Counted from the first letter of the stretch, positions 32,250 through 42,700 are shown. The stretch is 64,000 bases of DNA from Candidatus Saccharibacteria bacterium oral taxon 488 (GCA_013100805.1 CP040000.1:558001-622000); one strand, 5' to 3'. Translations and numbers: made by a program. Notes: a model not told the origin generated them from the letters alone.

Positions 32250-34043
32250 TTACGGTGTTTTGTAAACGGATTCGCGGCGAACTGTCCAGTAGATCACGTC
32301 GGCAAACCGATCGGTGGGATATACCAACCGCATTGACTTATCAAGCGCCGACACGGAACGCAAGTGAATGTAATCCAGTTGCACTTGATATAGTGCGAGG
32401 GCCGGCACATCGGACTGCCAATGCTTGGTAAACGCTTGGTATTTGCTAACCCGTTGCTTGGCGCTTTGTTTGGTGCGACCAGCCGCGAGGGCATCGTCAG
32501 CCACCGCGCTGTTATAGTTAGCAAAATTGAGGCCGCCTTGATTGGCCTGTGACGAATGCCAGTAGGCAAAGACATCAGCGTCACCGCCCAGCACCAACTC
32601 ATACAACAGTACATCAAAGCCACGCGGCCGCAGAACAGACTGCAAAACGTTTTGCGAGGCATCATTTGGATCAACTACCCGCAAGTCAACGGTGATATGC
32701 AGCGTTTCCTGCCAAGCTTTTACGAGTTCACGCGCAATAGTTTCAAAATCAGAGCCCTTGAGCGTCACGAACGACAATTGCAAAACCTGCTCGCCCTTTT
32801 TACGCTGATTACCGACCTCCTTCCATCCTTCTTCGTCCAGTAATTTTTTCGCTGCTTCCGTGTCATACGGCAAACGACCGGCCAGTTGCCCATCCACTTG
32901 GTCGTCAAAAATTGGGCCGTGCAGTGGCTTCCTCGCAAAGGCAAACTTATCACGCAGTGCTTGGGTATTAATCGACTGGACCAGCGCTTGTCGAACTTTG
33001 CGCGAACTCACCACTTCGCTCTGGGTGTTAAATAATGCGTAGACGCCATCGTTAATAGCGTACGACCGCGAGGCATACATGTGACGGATCTGGTCTGACT
33101 GAGCCATGTATGACAACTCCGGTGTAGCCATAATTTCACTCGTCTTGAGACCTTTGGTTATCTCGTCCCGCGTCGGATATACATACAGCTGAAAGCGATC
33201 CAGCTTTGGCGCGCCATGATGATACTGCGAGTTCGCCACCAGATGAAGCACTTTTTTCGACCCATCAGCATTGGCATTCTGTAGAATCCGCATAGCAAAC
33301 GGCCCAGAGGTTACGGGCGACTTGCCATAACCATGCTCACGTAGCTCGGCCGGATTAACTTCACTGAGGCTGTGCTGAGGCAAAATCGGAAAGGTGAGGG
33401 CGTGCATGAATGGTGCGTACGGGGCTGGCAGGGTAAATTGTACTGTCCGCTCGTCAACCTGCTTGACGTTGATCGACTGCCAACCAGTAATTGACGATTG
33501 TGTCCGTGCATCCTTGAGTAGATTAACAGTAAACACCACGTCGCGAGCATCCAGTGGCGCTCCGTCTGACCACTTGAGATTACGGCGCAATTTGACCGTG
33601 TACTCAGTCTCGGCCTCATTGACTGTGACCGACTCGGCGAGGTCCCCTTTGATGTGTCCGGTCGTATCATAATTATAAAGACTCGCAAACATCAGCCGGG
33701 CCGCTGATTTTTCGGCACTACTACGGGCAAAAATTGGATTAAGCGTCTCTAGCGGCCCCAGCACACCCTCTGAATACGACCCACCCCTGGCTGGTGCGTT
33801 ATGAGCGTACAACTCACGAAATGACAGCCACTGCACCATGCTGATGGTAATTAATAGAATAACCAGAAAGATCCACCCCAGGACATGGCGCTTGACTCCA
33901 GCCAAATGTTCGAGGCGCGAAGAGATAAACATATGCGTGTGACGCAAGGTCGTTTTAGTCAGTTTTTGCGCTTGCCCATCAAGATCTTTTGTTGCGAAGT
34001 CCAGTCGCAGAAATTTTTTCCAAGATGATTTTTTTGTGTCCAA
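32250..34043 (-). CDS. Extracellular oligopeptide-binding protein (SBP family 5), membrane-anchored
   Basis: A 597-residue solute-binding protein of the oligopeptide/dipeptide ABC family (OppA/DppA-like). It has no lipobox: a single membrane segment at about residues 54-76 anchors it after a charged cytoplasmic tail. Family features are LETLNPIFARSSAEKSAARLMFASLY, LRRNLKWSDGAPLDARDVVFT and SGPFAM, and the C-terminal lobe carries the typical VRQALVQSINTQALRDK. The cognate permease is not beside it; secG follows by 9 nt. The role would be capture of host-derived peptides, fitting the aminopeptidase near the window's end. Confidence 0.92.
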   Translation of the reverse strand: MDTKKSSWKKFLRLDFATKDLDGQAQKLTKTTLRHTHMFISSRLEHLAGVKRHVLGWIFLVILLITISMVQWLSFRELYAHNAPARGGSYSEGVLGPLETLNPIFARSSAEKSAARLMFASLYNYDTTGHIKGDLAESVTVNEAETEYTVKLRRNLKWSDGAPLDARDVVFTVNLLKDARTQSSITGWQSINVKQVDERTVQFTLPAPYAPFMHALTFPILPQHSLSEVNPAELREHGYGKSPVTSGPFAMRILQNANADGSKKVLHLVANSQYHHGAPKLDRFQLYVYPTRDEITKGLKTSEIMATPELSYMAQSDQIRHMYASRSYAINDGVYALFNTQSEVVSSRKVRQALVQSINTQALRDKFAFARKPLHGPIFDDQVDGQLAGRLPYDTEAAKKLLDEEGWKEVGNQRKKGEQVLQLSFVTLKGSDFETIARELVKAWQETLHITVDLRVVDPNDASQNVLQSVLRPRGFDVLLYELVLGGDADVFAYWHSSQANQGGLNFANYNSAVADDALAAGRTKQSAKQRVSKYQAFTKHWQSDVPALALYQVQLDYIHLRSVSALDKSMRLVYPTDRFADVIYWTVRRESVYKTP

Positions 34044-34052
34044 GGCGCGCTC

Positions 34053-34289
34053 CTAGCCCTTCAGACTCGGCAACACCAAACTCGCCAAGATCGACAGCAC
34101 GAACACAGCAGCAAACACAATAGTCACATCAAACAAGTTCTTGTCAAAACCTCGCCGCGTGGTGAACAGTTCGCCCGACGAGCCAAAGCCTGCACCGAGG
34201 CTCGCGCCACGCTGCTGCAACAATATGGCAATGATCATCAAAACGGCTGATCCTAATGTGACATACGGCAAAATAGTATCAAGTGACAT
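34053..34289 (-). CDS. secG: Preprotein translocase subunit SecG
   Basis: A 78-residue protein with two membrane segments at about residues 6-24 and 52-74. The conserved cytoplasmic loop LLQQRGASLGAGFGSSGELFTTRRGFDK, split around residues 23-50, identifies SecG. It assists SecYE in protein export. An AAGGAG-like site precedes the start. It sits between the solute-binding protein and the holin-like gene. Confidence 0.95.
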   Translation of the reverse strand: MSLDTILPYVTLGSAVLMIIAILLQQRGASLGAGFGSSGELFTTRRGFDKNLFDVTIVFAAVFVLSILASLVLPSLKG

Positions 34290-34298
34290 GCTTTCTCC

Positions 34299-34670
34299 TT
34301 ATTCTGGCGCCGGCTTGATAACGAAGGCGCTACTTACTATATAGTTTACCAGACTGAGTATGATTCCGGCAAGAATTGACGAGCCAAAACTCATGGATAA
34401 TCCCGGCGCCAGTGCCAATGATATATAAACCATGATGCCATTAACCACCAGCGTAAATAAGCCGAGCGTCAGTAAGATCGCCGGTAGCGACAAAATGACA
34501 ACGATCGGTTTTAAGATAGAGTTGACGATTGAAAAGATTAAACCAGCGAGGACAAACGTTGCCGTCGTCTCGACCACTGGCTCACTCGTCCCGAGAAGCC
34601 GCACCGCTACCCAGATGCCAACAGAATTAAGTATCCACCTGACAAAAAATATTGCAAATTGTCGTCTCAT
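34299..34670 (-). CDS. Phage holin family 4 / YvlD-like membrane protein
   Basis: A 123-residue protein with four membrane segments (about residues 8-25, 36-55, 60-82 and 95-115). IVNSILKPIVVILSLPAILLTLGLFTLVVNGIMVYI, split, is the YvlD pattern with its conserved NxxxKP. Members are linked to membrane stress resistance rather than to phage lysis. No phage genes surround it. Confidence 0.88.
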   Translation of the reverse strand: MRRQFAIFFVRWILNSVGIWVAVRLLGTSEPVVETTATFVLAGLIFSIVNSILKPIVVILSLPAILLTLGLFTLVVNGIMVYISLALAPGLSMSFGSSILAGIILSLVNYIVSSAFVIKPAPE

Positions 34671-34695
34671 GACTACATTTCATTATATCATAACG

Positions 34696-35064
34696 CTAAC
34701 AGGCGCCGTCGACTACCTTGCGCTCAGTGCTCTTGATGTGCAGCTGGAGCTGCTGGCGACTACTCGTCCCCTCAATGCAGATCGCGGCCGGCGTCGAACC
34801 AGACGGCGGGATTGTCCGTACAGTGATTACGATGTCTGGCGAGCCACTCTTGAACGACTGCGGCAATGTCGTTGGATATGACCCTTTGAAGTTTTTTTCC
34901 TGCTCCGCCGCTGATAGCGCATTCTGTAGATCTGACGTTATGGCTTTACGCACCGTCTCTTTGCGCCACCCGTTATAACTGACGAGACCGATACCCGCCA
35001 AGATGCCGATAACCACAACGACAATTAGTATTTCTATGACGGTAAATCCATACTTGCGACTCAT
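34696..35064 (-). CDS. Type IV prepilin-like protein
   Basis: A 122-residue pilin. The prepilin peptidase site is KYG|FTVIEILIVVVVIGILAG with Glu at +5, followed by the hydrophobic helix and a small globular domain with two cysteines (AAICIE and VDGAC) that could form the C-terminal disulfide loop. Saccharibacteria carry type IV pili used for motility and host contact. The assembly ATPases are not in the window. It lies just downstream of uvrC and may be co-transcribed with it. Confidence 0.9.
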   Translation of the reverse strand: MSRKYGFTVIEILIVVVVIGILAGIGLVSYNGWRKETVRKAITSDLQNALSAAEQEKNFKGSYPTTLPQSFKSGSPDIVITVRTIPPSGSTPAAICIEGTSSRQQLQLHIKSTERKVVDGAC

Positions 35065-35066
35065 AC

Positions 35067-36650
35067 TTATGATGATAGCATAAGCATAATCTTTTTCGCT
35101 AGCTCTTTATCCACGATTTTTTCCAGGTCGGCGGGCGAGGCACTCCGTATACGGTTGATGCTGCCAAACTTTTTCAGCAATTTCGCGCGGGTTTTTGGCC
35201 CCACGCCAGGAATTTCCTCCAGCTGGTTTTTCGTTTGCTGCTGACGTTTGAGCGCGGTGTGGTAGCTCACCGCAAAGCGGTGCGACTCGTCGCGGATGCG
35301 CTGGAACAGTTTGATTATGTCGATTGTCGCGAGACTACTCTCGTCCGTTATCGGGCGTTCGTGACGAGTTTCCTCGGTGCTGGCCCGTAAGTTTTTTGAA
35401 TGCGAACCGGCATTACGTTGACTTGGATGCAAATTCACCATGTAAACGTCGCCATCTTCATGAACCATAATGTCCGCCCGCGGCTGCGACCGAACCTGCT
35501 TGATGAACGCCGTATCAATCTGCGAACCAATTTTATGTACCAGCAATTCTTCCTCACGCTTGGCGATGCTGATGATCGGCACGGTGACGCCACGCTCATC
35601 ACGAGCTTTGATAGCCGCCGCTAGCTGGCCTTTGCCACCATCAATGAGCAGCAGATCAGGACGGCCCCAGCTTTTTAGATTACGCTCGCTCAGCCGGCGA
35701 AAAATCGTCTGATGGATATTACCCGTGTCATCATTTTTCTCACTGACTTTGAATTTGCGGTACTCCGCCCGGTCGCTCGCGCCATTCGTAAATACCACCA
35801 TACTGGCGACAACTTGCCGCCCACTCATATGCGAAATGTCATAACCCTCAATGCGCGCTGGGATACCTTTTAGACCCAACAATTTCGCCAAATCAGCCAG
35901 CGCCTTGTCCTTAGAAATATCCAAAAACTCTTTGTCGCCAAAACAAACCCGCCGCTGTAGCTCCTGCATGGCGCGCAGTTTATTGCGAAGGTCGGCCGCC
36001 CGCTCAAAATCATGCAGCCCAGCCGCCGTTTTCATGTCGCGCTCCAACTCGGCGGCGATAGCCTTACGGTTGCCTTTGATGTAGCTGATGAGCTTGCGTA
36101 AAGTAGCTTTGTAGGCGGCTGACCCATCACTCAGCCGCGGACTCAAACCTAAATCTTCATCCAATTTCGACTGCCCCGGACGGCGCTGCCTGGTCAAATA
36201 CGGAAAAACCCGCCGCAAATAGCGCAGCGCTTTTTTCAAAGCAAAGCCATTATAGAACGGGCCAACATATTCCGCCCCATCATCAGCTGGATTACGCGTA
36301 AAACTGACGGTTGGCCACTCACTTTTCATGTCAATTCGCACATACATTTGCGATTTATCATCGCGCAGCAGTACGTTGTAACGCGGCATGTAACGTTTGA
36401 CCATCTCGCTCTCCAGGAACAGTGCATCAACTTCGCTCTCGGTCTCAATCCAATCAGTATCAGCAATTTCCGCCACCAGCGCCATGGTTTTATTGTCCCG
36501 CCCGCGCGAATCCTGAAAATACTGACGCACGCGGTTTTTCAGCACCGCCGCCTTGCCTACATAAATAATCTCGCCGCTGGCTGACTTGTGAAAATAGACG
36601 CCGGGAGTGCGCGGTAGGGTTTTGAGTTTTTGCTGCAACCGTTTATTCAC
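35067..36650 (-). CDS. uvrC: UvrABC system protein C
   Basis: The dual-incision nuclease of nucleotide excision repair. GIY-YIG domain: PGVYFHKSASGEIIYVGKA at the N-terminus. The UVR coiled coil is at about residues 195-235 (DLRNKLRAMQELQ). The RNase H-like C domain has GYDISHMSG and DLLLIDGGKGQL. Tandem HhH follows: IPGVGPKTRAKLLKKFGS. At about 527 residues it is shorter than most UvrC. A Ser/Arg/Glu-rich stretch (NAGSHSK through TDESSL) interrupts the domain before FQRIRDESHRFA. I place the start at GTG 36650, because the ATG at 36659 is part of a TATAAT box. Confidence 0.93.
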   Translation of the reverse strand: MNKRLQQKLKTLPRTPGVYFHKSASGEIIYVGKAAVLKNRVRQYFQDSRGRDNKTMALVAEIADTDWIETESEVDALFLESEMVKRYMPRYNVLLRDDKSQMYVRIDMKSEWPTVSFTRNPADDGAEYVGPFYNGFALKKALRYLRRVFPYLTRQRRPGQSKLDEDLGLSPRLSDGSAAYKATLRKLISYIKGNRKAIAAELERDMKTAAGLHDFERAADLRNKLRAMQELQRRVCFGDKEFLDISKDKALADLAKLLGLKGIPARIEGYDISHMSGRQVVASMVVFTNGASDRAEYRKFKVSEKNDDTGNIHQTIFRRLSERNLKSWGRPDLLLIDGGKGQLAAAIKARDERGVTVPIISIAKREEELLVHKIGSQIDTAFIKQVRSQPRADIMVHEDGDVYMVNLHPSQRNAGSHSKNLRASTEETRHERPITDESSLATIDIIKLFQRIRDESHRFAVSYHTALKRQQQTKNQLEEIPGVGPKTRAKLLKKFGSINRIRSASPADLEKIVDKELAKKIMLMLSS

Positions 36651-36657
36651 AGCTACC

Positions 36658-36663
36658 ATTATA
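36658..36663 (-). promoter_or_regulatory. Promoter -10 (TATAAT) for uvrC
   Basis: Minus-strand TATAAT that includes the first two bases of an in-frame ATG; the next in-frame start, GTG 36650, is 7 nt downstream, matching the leaderless spacing seen elsewhere here. Confidence 0.5.
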
Positions 36664-36671
36664 TCAAGCGA

Positions 36672-37475
36672 TCACGTCTTGCCGACAAAACCACTGAGTA
36701 CGCCATCCAGTTCGCCTTGAGCAAGTCGTACCGCCCACTCTTGACGCTCAAGGAATGATAGCAATCCAGCCTTTAGCCCAAACCAGCCTAACTTTTTTCT
36801 AGCTTCGGTAACTTTTTTTGATTGTTCCCTGAACGTATAATACTGATCGCGACAATCTTGCGGAATATCTGAAATTTTGCGGTTTGGCATTATAACTTTT
36901 ATTAACTCCTCGACTTTTTCTTTGTCTTTTGGACGCCAGCCGGTAATCGAACGACATCCGTACGCTCCTAATTGAGAAATTGGATTAAGGATAGCACATA
37001 CTGTCTCGCCATCTCTCTTCACAAGCCACTGATCAAGACTAGATGAAGGAATTTCCGTCTCAATACCGCCAAGGCGCCAGTATAGACGACCTTCATCATC
37101 AATATAACGATCACCGACGAAATCAAATATACCACGACGATTTTTTTCGTATGGATTAAGTCCAAAGGTTGAAATTACTAACTTATCACCGATAGCATCG
37201 GTCATTTCCCGCTGACAACCCTTCACAACAACCTTATCTGTGCTTTGCACTAATGTATCAAGGTCTCGCACCGTACCATTTTCACGTAAACACGGTAAGC
37301 ACACACCGCCAGGCAGATACACAACGTGATTGTCCCAATCAATTTCGGCAGCGTTGGTAACTGCATGCAGACCTAGCCCGCCGACAACGTTATACGGAGC
37401 TTCGCGATCTTCCATTCTGTCATGAATGCTGCGTTCTACAAGCAGCGAGTACATATTTTCTGAAACTTCACTCAT
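36672..37475 (-). CDS. Unknown protein, possibly nucleotidyltransferase-like
   Basis: A 267-residue soluble protein that I do not recognise. Near residue 30, VVGGLGLHAV is followed by LPCLRENGTVRDLDTLV; a GG motif and a D-x-D like RDLDTLV are reminiscent of nucleotidyltransferase folds. The middle has WRLGGIETEIPSSSLDQWLV and CRSITGWRPKDKEKVEELI, which could be a substrate-recognition region. There is no signal peptide or membrane segment. It sits between uvrC and an HD hydrolase on the same strand. Function unassigned. Confidence 0.65.
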   Translation of the reverse strand: MSEVSENMYSLLVERSIHDRMEDREAPYNVVGGLGLHAVTNAAEIDWDNHVVYLPGGVCLPCLRENGTVRDLDTLVQSTDKVVVKGCQREMTDAIGDKLVISTFGLNPYEKNRRGIFDFVGDRYIDDEGRLYWRLGGIETEIPSSSLDQWLVKRDGETVCAILNPISQLGAYGCRSITGWRPKDKEKVEELIKVIMPNRKISDIPQDCRDQYYTFREQSKKVTEARKKLGWFGLKAGLLSFLERQEWAVRLAQGELDGVLSGFVGKT

Positions 37476-37493
37476 GCCATAGTCCTTGTCCGC

Positions 37494-38231
37494 TTATTGT
37501 AAATCATTTGCCTTAGTTATATCAAGTAAATACCCTTCCAAAAACTCACTCCACTCCGGCACATTCTTCTCGCGGAAATAGGCACGAAGGAAATCAACCA
37601 TAACGTGCTGACGCTTCCTCGCTTCTATTCGCCCCGGCTCCGTCAGCATCAAGCCCTTCAACTTCAGCAGTTTCTCAAAAAAGTGATTAATAAAGCCATC
37701 GGTATCATGCGTGTTGCCATTAACGTCGTATTCGTGCGCTGCTAGATCAACATTTGGCCAAACCGTGGGGTCAAAAATCCGCCCACCGTGATGGCAGGCA
37801 TACATCAACCCTCGCTCAATCCCGACCGCGCCGATAGCATCGCACATGTCAGCGTCAGACACTAGCTGCCCTGCCAACCGCTGCGGCTGCTGCCCGTCCA
37901 GCCGTTTGCCATAACCGATCGCCGCAATATTTTCTAATACCGCCTGGCATAAGTCAGTGGCCACTCCCGCCTCCGCCATACTATTGACCGCGTTCGTCAA
38001 TTTCTCTGCCTGCACTTTGCCGATTAATTTGTAATCATCAACGTCATGCAACCAAGCCGTCAATAGCACTTCGTACAGGTCTACCGGCTCATTACATTCG
38101 CTCGCAAAACGTTCCGCCAGCAGTGCCACCCGCTCAACGTGATCATCGGCATGACCCGATGGATCGCCACCTAATATACCACGCACTTTATTTTTTATTG
38201 TCTCAAGTTGAGCTATCTGCCGTTCGTCCAT
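37494..38231 (-). CDS. HD-domain phosphohydrolase
   Basis: A 245-residue HD protein of the YedJ-like group. Metal ligands are seen in HADDHVERV (about residue 21) and AWLHDVDDYKL (HD dyad at about 57), with VSDADMCDAIGAVGI carrying the later Asp. Family members hydrolyse nucleotides or other phosphates; the substrate is unknown. The ATG lies 6 nt after TACAAT (38243-38238), so the mRNA should be leaderless. It is divergent from the ThrE-like exporter. Confidence 0.88.
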   Translation of the reverse strand: MDERQIAQLETIKNKVRGILGGDPSGHADDHVERVALLAERFASECNEPVDLYEVLLTAWLHDVDDYKLIGKVQAEKLTNAVNSMAEAGVATDLCQAVLENIAAIGYGKRLDGQQPQRLAGQLVSDADMCDAIGAVGIERGLMYACHHGGRIFDPTVWPNVDLAAHEYDVNGNTHDTDGFINHFFEKLLKLKGLMLTEPGRIEARKRQHVMVDFLRAYFREKNVPEWSEFLEGYLLDITKANDLQ

Positions 38232-38237
38232 GAGTTT

Positions 38238-38243
38238 ATTGTA
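38238..38243 (-). promoter_or_regulatory. Promoter -10 (TACAAT) for the HD hydrolase
   Basis: Minus-strand TACAAT, 6 nt before the ATG at 38231. No convincing -35. Confidence 0.45.
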
Positions 38244-38297
38244 TCACCCATGCAGGCCTCGACCCGCTAAACTATTTCCATTTTAGCCAAGAGGCGC

Positions 38298-38303
38298 TAT
38301 AGT
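38298..38303 (+). promoter_or_regulatory. Promoter -10 (TATAGT) for the ThrE-like gene
   Basis: TATAGT, 6 nt before the GTG start at 38310. The ATG at 38308 runs straight into a TGA, which supports the GTG. Confidence 0.45.
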
Positions 38304-38309
38304 AGTGAT

Positions 38310-39728
38310 GTGAAAACAACTGTCAAAAGAAAAGTACCTGAATTTATCAAGCGATCACTGGGACGAATTCCACGATTACCAACGCCAGAACCCATTTGGC
38401 AATTAGATAAAATCGACGAGAGCCTGACGCCGAACATGCGAGCGCTGCGGATGACGATGACAATTGCCGAGGAGCTACTGGCGATGGGAGTAGCCGCACG
38501 GGACGTCGTGCATATGGCGCTGGGGATCACTGGCACATACTGTAGGCGACGGGTTCACATTGATATCAGCTCAACGCTCATCACCATATCTCAAGATCGC
38601 GGCTCTGAGCGCGAACCGCTCACGTTGGTGCGAACGATCACGTTGAAGTATGTCAATTACCAAACGATCCAAGCATTGCAAAACCTCGCCCTCGTGATTC
38701 GCGACCATCACTTACCACTAGCAGAGGCTGAGAGACGAACCGAGGAGTTATTGACAAATCGACGGGAACATTCACGCTGGATCGTCTGCCTGGCGGGTGG
38801 TGGCGTGTCGATGGGCGTGGTGATTTTATTTAACGGCTCAATCCTGATGAGTGGGCTGGCGTTTGTGATGGGCTTCGTGGCGACGGCGACAATGAGGATT
38901 CTGGACAAATGGGGCCTCGCAACATTTTACCTCCAAATCATTACCGCACTCCTAATCACCCTGGCGGCGGGTGCTGCCCAGTGGCTGAATGGCTGGCTGG
39001 GCTGGCAGGTTGATACGACGATGCTGGTGATCAGCGGTATCGTGCTGTTGGTGGCGGGGCTGATGATCGTTGGCGCCTTTCAGGATGCGATTGACGAATA
39101 TTACGTGACGGCAAATGCCCGGCTACTACGGGTGATTATGGCGACGATGGGTATCGTTGTCGGCGTGATGACCGGGCTATACATCATTCAGCGATTTGGG
39201 ATTAGTTTTCCAACGACGCCGGATCGGCTGGGGCTAGCGGCAGACATACGGGCGCAATACTTGGGAGCGCTGATTATTGCTGCTGGTTTCGCGGCCGGCA
39301 ATCACGCGCGTTTGTTCGGAATGCTGATTGCCGGCGGTGTTGGCGTGTTGGGATGGTGGGTGTCAAGTACGCTAATTGGGTCACTCGGAGTTGTCATCGC
39401 CAGCGGCGCCGCAGCAACAGTAGTCGGATTGACAGCGGTGCTGGCATCCCGGCTGTGGCGCTTTCCTTCAGTGGCCATTATCGCTGCTGGCATCGTACCG
39501 CTGGTGCCGGGCTTGTCGCTCTACAACGGCTTGATGGGTGTGATAGAAAATCCACCGACCGACCCTGAATTTTTACTGTCACTGGCCGTCCTCGCACGAG
39601 CCATCATGATCGGCGTGGCCATCGCCATCGGCGCATCACTTGGTAATATGATCGGCCGGCCGGTACGGCGTGGTATGATTCGCTGGTATAATAAGCTCCT
39701 GCGACGACGAGAGCTTAACATTCAATAA
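38310..39728 (+). CDS. Threonine/serine exporter-like (ThrE family) protein
   Basis: A 472-residue membrane protein of the ThrE superfamily. The N-terminal soluble part (about residues 40-150) has the ThrE signature: ITGTYCRRRVHIDISSTLITIS and a following amphipathic region. A first membrane block at about 155-290 is followed by a linker and a second ThrE_2-like block at about 320-460. VPLVPGLSLYNGLMG is the conserved gating-type motif (xPxxPG). Transport of threonine or serine is inferred from the family only. It starts with GTG at 38310 and is predicted to be leaderless. Confidence 0.88.
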   Translation: MKTTVKRKVPEFIKRSLGRIPRLPTPEPIWQLDKIDESLTPNMRALRMTMTIAEELLAMGVAARDVVHMALGITGTYCRRRVHIDISSTLITISQDRGSEREPLTLVRTITLKYVNYQTIQALQNLALVIRDHHLPLAEAERRTEELLTNRREHSRWIVCLAGGGVSMGVVILFNGSILMSGLAFVMGFVATATMRILDKWGLATFYLQIITALLITLAAGAAQWLNGWLGWQVDTTMLVISGIVLLVAGLMIVGAFQDAIDEYYVTANARLLRVIMATMGIVVGVMTGLYIIQRFGISFPTTPDRLGLAADIRAQYLGALIIAAGFAAGNHARLFGMLIAGGVGVLGWWVSSTLIGSLGVVIASGAAATVVGLTAVLASRLWRFPSVAIIAAGIVPLVPGLSLYNGLMGVIENPPTDPEFLLSLAVLARAIMIGVAIAIGASLGNMIGRPVRRGMIRWYNKLLRRRELNIQ

Positions 39729-39743
39729 GCCCGGGGAATACTC

Positions 39744-42700
39744 TTATTTCAAGACTACACACTCGTCACCCAATATTTGACGCAGCTGATCCATCAGCTG
39801 GTCGCCAGCCTCAACACGAAACGGCATGCGCATGGCGGATTTATTGGCCTCACCCAGCACCAACACCACATCAGTTACGCCAGCGTATTTGGAGCAGAGC
39901 GACTTGAGTGCTACTAGCTTATCATGGTCGCTCGGGTTTTTGATATGAAGAAATAGCTTTTCTGTCTCGGGCACGGCGTGCGTGGCTGCTGGATGCGGTG
40001 GCGTGTTTGTCGTGTCGGCCGGTGTTGATTTCACGTTCACCCTTTGTGCTGTCGATACTCGGGCTGCGCCTGCTCGCTGAGTCGTTTGAGCTCGAAGTGC
40101 CGTACGCCGCTCTTGCCTGACATTGCTACTCATCTTTGGTGCTTCCATTTTACGGCCGGTCGACTGATACTGCCGGAGGTCATCGTCAGAAATCAATTCG
40201 ATTTCATCAGCAATCATCTTGCTCTCTGATCCCAAATTACCGTCCCGATCACGGGCTGAGTTTTTGCCGGTCACCCGAATGACAGCGTCCTGGACGAGCT
40301 TGGCGCCGACTTGCTCATACAAATTCGGAAAGACGATAGCTTCGCCCTCGCCAAACTTATCTTCGATCCCAACGAATGCCATCTTGCTGCCTGACTTGGT
40401 AACGATGGTGCGCACCGTCGTGATAATACCGCCGATCGTCATCAGGCGACCGTCGTATTCTGGCACCAGCTGCGTTAATGGCTGCGCTTGCTCACTCAGA
40501 TATGTTTCATACGCATCGAGCGGATGCGCCGAAATATACAGCCCCATCAGCTCGCGCTCCCACATCAACCGCTCTTTGTTGGTATGTTTGGCCGGCGCTG
40601 GCTGTAGCTGCATCGTTGGCTGAACATCAGCCGACTCATCACCAAGCATACCAAACAGGTCAGTCTGCCCCGACGCGGCCTCTTTCTGAGTTTTTTGAGC
40701 AAAGGCGACAATGGTATCAAGATTAAACAATAAATCAGACCGATCACCAAAACTATCAAAGGCACCAGTTTTGATCAGCGACTCCCAGGCCTTGCGGTTA
40801 AACTTGCCGGTCGACACTCGCTTGGCAAAATCTTCGACCGACTTGAACGGGCCATCAGCCTCGCGAGCACGAATAATTTCTTCCACCGCACCGACACCAA
40901 CGCCCTTGACCGCTGCCATACCAAAACGAATCTTCTTTTCATTAGGCACCACCGCGAACTCGACAAATGACTCATTAACATCCGGGTTAAGCACTTCAAT
41001 GCCCATGTGCTTACACTCGGTCATCTCGATGGCCAGGCGCTCAGTATCATCCTGGTCACTGGTCATCAGCGCCGCCATGAATGCGTCAGGATAATGCGCC
41101 TTGAGATACGCCGTCCAGTAGGCGATCAAGCCATAACACGCCGCGTGACTCTTATTGAAACAATAGTTAGCGAATTCTTCCAACGCATCCCAGAACTGCT
41201 CAGCAATATCCTTGGTCGCACCACCAACCTTGACTGCGCCCTCGACGAACTCAGGTTTAACCTTTTTCATGAGGTCGATTTTCTTTTTACCCACCGCCTT
41301 ACGCAGGGTGTCCGCCTGGCCGCCGGTAAAGCCGCACCACTCTTTGGAAATCTGCATAAACTGCTCCTGATAAACCAAAATGCCGTAGGTGTTTCTCAGC
41401 GAGTTTTCCATACCAGGGTGTAAGTAGGTAATCTCTTCCTCGCCATGTTTACGTTTGATGAATGAGTCGATAAACTGCATCGGGCCCGGGCGGTACAAGG
41501 CCACCATGGCGATGATGTCTTCAAAGACACTCGGCTTGAGCTCGCGCAGGTACCGCTTCATGCCAGCCGATTCCAACTGGAAGACACCAGTGGTATCACC
41601 GCGCTGGAATAATTTGTAGGTTGCTTCATCATCCAGCGGCAGCGTTGATAAATCAATATCCGTTTTGTAAACTTTGCGAATAATACGCAGGGCATTGTTA
41701 ATTATAGACAGGTTAGACAAGCCCAAAAAGTCCATCTTCAGTAGCCCCAGTTCTTCCACCGGGCCCATCGGATACTGAGTCGCCACCACGCCCTTTTGCG
41801 CCATCTCCAGCGGCACGTATTTCACCAAGTCATCCGGCGCGATCACCACACCAGCGGCGTGTACACCGTGTGAACGAATCGTTCCCTCTAGTCGGGAGGC
41901 AAAGTCATAGACGGTTTTGGCGGTTGGATTACTTTCGTATTCTTTCTTGAGATCAGGGTCTTCCTCCAGCGACTTTTTGATGGGTACATGACGACCCTGG
42001 ACGGGTGGCGGGATGAGCTTGGCCAGCCGGTCAGACTCGCCGTACGGCACCTGCAATACCCGCGCCACGTCACGCACCGACGCCCGCGCCGCCATGGTGC
42101 CAAAGGTACAGATATTGGCCACTCGTTCTGAGCCATATTTCTTGGCACAATATTCGATCACCTCGCCGCGACGGGTATCTTGAATGTCGATATCGATGTC
42201 AGGCATGGAGATACGGTCGGGGTTAAGGAAGCGCTCGAACAGCAGGTCATAATGTAGCGGATCAAGGTCAGTGATATTCAGCGCATAGGCGATGATTGAG
42301 CCAGCCGCTGAACCACGTCCCGGCCCAAAAATAATCCCTTGAGATTTGCCCCAGTTGATAAAATCCTGAACAATGAGGAAGTAGCCGTTATAACCCATGT
42401 TGTCGAGCACACCAAACTCCATGTCCAGTCGCTCTAGCTGCGCCTCTGATAACTTGGCTCGCAGCTGATCATTCGGGAGCTTCTTCGCGTCCTCCAACTT
42501 CATGCCAGCGTACCGTACTGCCATACCGCTATACACCAGATGATCCAGATATTCTTTTTCGGATTCACCGTTTGGCGTTGGAAATTTCGGGATGAGAATA
42601 TCACCCAGTTTGATTTCCACGTCACAGCGGTCGGCGATGGCTTTGGTATTGGCAATTGCCTGAGGATTGGTTGTTTGCCACCGCGAAATGATGTCTTCTG

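Noticed and set aside
34299-34670. Prophage remnant because of the holin-like protein
   Set aside because: YvlD-type proteins are chromosomal; no integrase, terminase, capsid or attachment repeats are nearby.
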